Shown: positions 62,208 to 64,000 of the stretch, piece after piece | How the letters are laid out: each line of letters begins with the position of its first letter | Position numbering within the stretch: the stretch's first letter is position 1 | Source of the DNA: Marthasterias glacialis | Lineage: Eukaryota > Echinodermata > Asteroidea > Forcipulatida > Asteriidae | Assembly (NCBI GenBank): GCA_911728455.2 | Contig: OU452223.1 | Location: 3,246,174-3,310,173, forward strand | Direction: 5' to 3' | Length of the DNA: 64,000 bases | Notes under the pieces: generated by a model | What the model saw: only the letters and a program-made list of their open reading frames with translations | Database searches by the model: none | What the model was told of the DNA's origin: nothing | Translations under genes and position numbers: made by a program

Positions 62208-62208
<1 letters not shown>

Positions 62209-62262
<54 letters not shown>
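62209..62262 (+). repeat. (ATA)n microsatellite, about 18 copies
   Basis: A ~54-bp ATA run directly abutting the CTAG terminus of Helitron-like unit 3. Confidence 0.97.
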
Positions 62263-62509
62263 CTAGACATTAAGATTTTGTCACTAACAAAATCAAAGCT
62301 GTTCCGATTATTGTTTTTTAAGGTACTTGATTTGTAGTTCTTGAGATATCGTCAAGCTTCCGGTTGACCCTAAATTTAAGACCAACATGCGGTTACGGTA
62401 TCCCGAGGGTAATGTTGAATTTTCAAGGACTATATAATTGAAAAAGATTTTTAAAATTGGCTGTGTATTTCTTAAGTCATGGTTCAACTTCCAGTTTACT
62501 CGGATGTTA

Positions 62510-62526
62510 AGGTCAACCCGAGGTCA
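62510..62526 (+). promoter_or_regulatory. DR5 nuclear-receptor-type site
   Basis: AGGTCA, spacer ACCCG, AGGTCA: the unit-3 counterpart of the site at 58,344, unchanged although the flanks have diverged. Confidence 0.5.
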
Positions 62527-62576
62527 CGTCAACCGGAAGCTCATCTTTAATGCCCAATGACTATAATGACCGAAAC

Positions 62577-63665
62577 AAGTTTGAAAATCGGTTGTGCCCT
62601 TCTTCAGATATAGCGATGTGCAGAGTTGCTTATTAAATATTCACGCGACAGTCACGTGAGTAATTAGTTTCTTAAGATAGTGAGGCCAAAAGATGCACCA
62701 GCAAAGCTAAAGTGATCATTGCCACCATTACGCCCATGAAGTATCATAAGCGTTCATGGTTATATTCCAGTCGCGGTAAATTTCGATCTAGTGCAGTACA
62801 TACGCACTAATAGCTATGGTGTTGACTGAGTTACCAATTAACAGTTAATTACTGGAGAAACACACTGCACTATAATTAATGTCATTCTGAAATGACTTGT
62901 ATTGTGCTCTCTGTTTTCAAATTGATTTGAGCTAAATAGGGAACCTAAAATTGCATTTATTTTGAAAAATGTGTTCAAAATTGTCCAAATCTGGACACTG
63001 TTAAAACCTATGCCTTTTGTACATAGATTAAAAGCCCCGTTGAAATGATGTCATATTGACGAGACGGTAAATGTGAGACCAGAAATCACATCTACAATAT
63101 AGAACAAGTCTATAACTGAAAAAGTTTGAAATTCGGTTGTGCCCTTCTTCAGATATAGCGATATGAAGAATTGCTTATTAAATATTCACGCGACAGTCAC
63201 GTGAGTAATTAATTTCTTAAGCTAATGAGGCCAAAAGATGCACCAGCAAAGCTAAAGTGATCATTGCCACCATTACGCCCATGAAGTATCATATGCGTAC
63301 ATGGTTATATTCAAGTAGCGGGAAATTTCTATCAAGTGCAGTACATACGCACTTGTAGCTATGGTGTTGACTGAGTTACCAATTAACAGTTAATTACTGA
63401 AGAAACACACTGCACCAAGATTAATGTCCGTCTGAAATGACTTGTATTGTTCTCTCTGTTTTCAAATTGATTTGAGCTAAATAGGGAACCTAAAATTGCA
63501 TTTATTTTGAAAAATGTGTTCAAAAATGTCCAAATCTGGACACTTTTAAAACCTATGCCTTTTGTACATAGATTAAAAGCCCCGTTAAAATGATGTCATA
63601 ATGACGTGACGGTAAATGTTAGACCAGAAATCACATCAACAATAGAGGACAAGTCTATTACTGAA
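62577..63665 (+). repeat. ~545-bp direct duplication inside Helitron-like unit 3
   Basis: TTTGAAAATCGG/TTTGAAATTCGG, TTAAATATTCACGCGACAG, CACCAGCAAAGC and CTATGGTGTTGAC each occur twice about 545 bp apart. Unit 1 has only one copy of this segment, so the duplication is specific to unit 3. Confidence 0.88.
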
Positions 63666-64000
63666 AAAGGTTGAGGATCGGACGTATACTTTTTGAGATA
63701 TGACGGACACAAACTTGACTAATTAAATATTCACGCGACGATAACGGTCATCCCTGATGACGTCACGACGAAAAAAATGTGTTTTTCATACTAACAAATT
63801 TTATAAGCTACAAGATGGTATGTAACTTATGACCATCCAATGCCTTTTAAAGAAAACCCTATCAAAACGCACGTTGCATGTATCGTTCGTACACATACAG
63901 ATTGGGCTATACACTAACTATAGGTACTCTCTCGGTTACGATTCAAATATCAAGGAAATCTCCAATGCATTGCCGTGATTGCGCAATCAAAACAGCTAGC

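Larger units (their letters stand above)
59905..62208 (-). mobile_element. Helitron-like unit 2 (composite)
   Basis: On the minus strand the 3' end has hairpin arms GTGATTGT/ACAATCAC (59,916-59,936), a 7-nt spacer and CTAG (59,905-59,908), then T. The hairpin sequence differs from units 1 and 3 while pairing is perfect. AAAGCTGTTCCGA next to the hairpin is shared with the other units. The interior holds a ~140-bp minisatellite (60,060-60,620). A sequence like the right end of unit 1 occurs at 61,215-61,318 and again at 61,840-62,208, so this stretch is probably nested or rearranged. No transposase was found. Confidence 0.6.
62263..64000 (-). mobile_element. Helitron-like unit 3, runs off the window
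   Basis: On the minus strand the 3' end has hairpin arms GATTTTGT/ACAAAATC (62,274-62,294), a 7-nt spacer and CTAG (62,263-62,266), then T. The body is colinear with unit 1 (58,095-59,335) but has an extra internal duplication of ~545 bp (62,577-63,120 and 63,121-63,665). A perfect DR5 lies at 62,510-62,526. No protein-coding frame was found. Confidence 0.7.

Overview
The window is animal-type nuclear DNA, most likely from a marine invertebrate. It has no operons and no convincing host protein gene. Its content is a long tandem satellite, one full-length L2/CR1-group LINE, short inverted-repeat DNA transposons and Helitron-type sequences. The invertebrate reading rests on the LINE type (APE endonuclease plus reverse transcriptase with a 2A-like motif near the N-terminus) and on the flanking repeats; the species cannot be read from the sequence.

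Region 1 (1-50,813) is a head-to-tail satellite of about 95 units of roughly 498 bp, all in one orientation. Each intact unit carries a poly-A tract of 11 to 44 A, a small GCCGA/TCGGC inverted repeat, a 12-bp palindrome and a 9-bp-arm inverted repeat. Variant patterns repeat at dimer, trimer, tetramer, pentamer and hexamer scale, which fits repeated unequal exchange rather than one fixed higher-order repeat. The array is split once, at 15,361-19,333, by a LINE with a single open 1,170-codon frame; the satellite resumes at the next base.

Region 2 (50,814-52,393) is the eroded edge of the array: four strongly diverged units with deletions. The array ends near 52,393.

Region 3 (52,394-57,810) is AT-rich flanking DNA. 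It holds three short inverted-repeat transposons sharing the terminus AATAGACCG, a (C)n(CA)n microsatellite, a fresh 106-bp tandem duplication, a 20-bp palindrome and decayed short repeats. No gene was recognised.

Region 4 (57,811-64,000) starts with an isolated half-unit of the satellite. It then holds three head-to-tail Helitron-like units. Each has a 3' end on the minus strand with the same layout: hairpin, 7-nt spacer, CTAG, host T. The hairpin sequences differ between units but pairing is kept. These units contain internal repeats with DR5-spaced AGGTCA half-sites (nuclear-receptor type) and TGACGTCA palindromes. One 70-codon open stretch may be a captured exon.

Overall this is the edge of a heterochromatin-like satellite block passing into transposon-rich DNA. 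The LINE is the only clear protein-coding gene.
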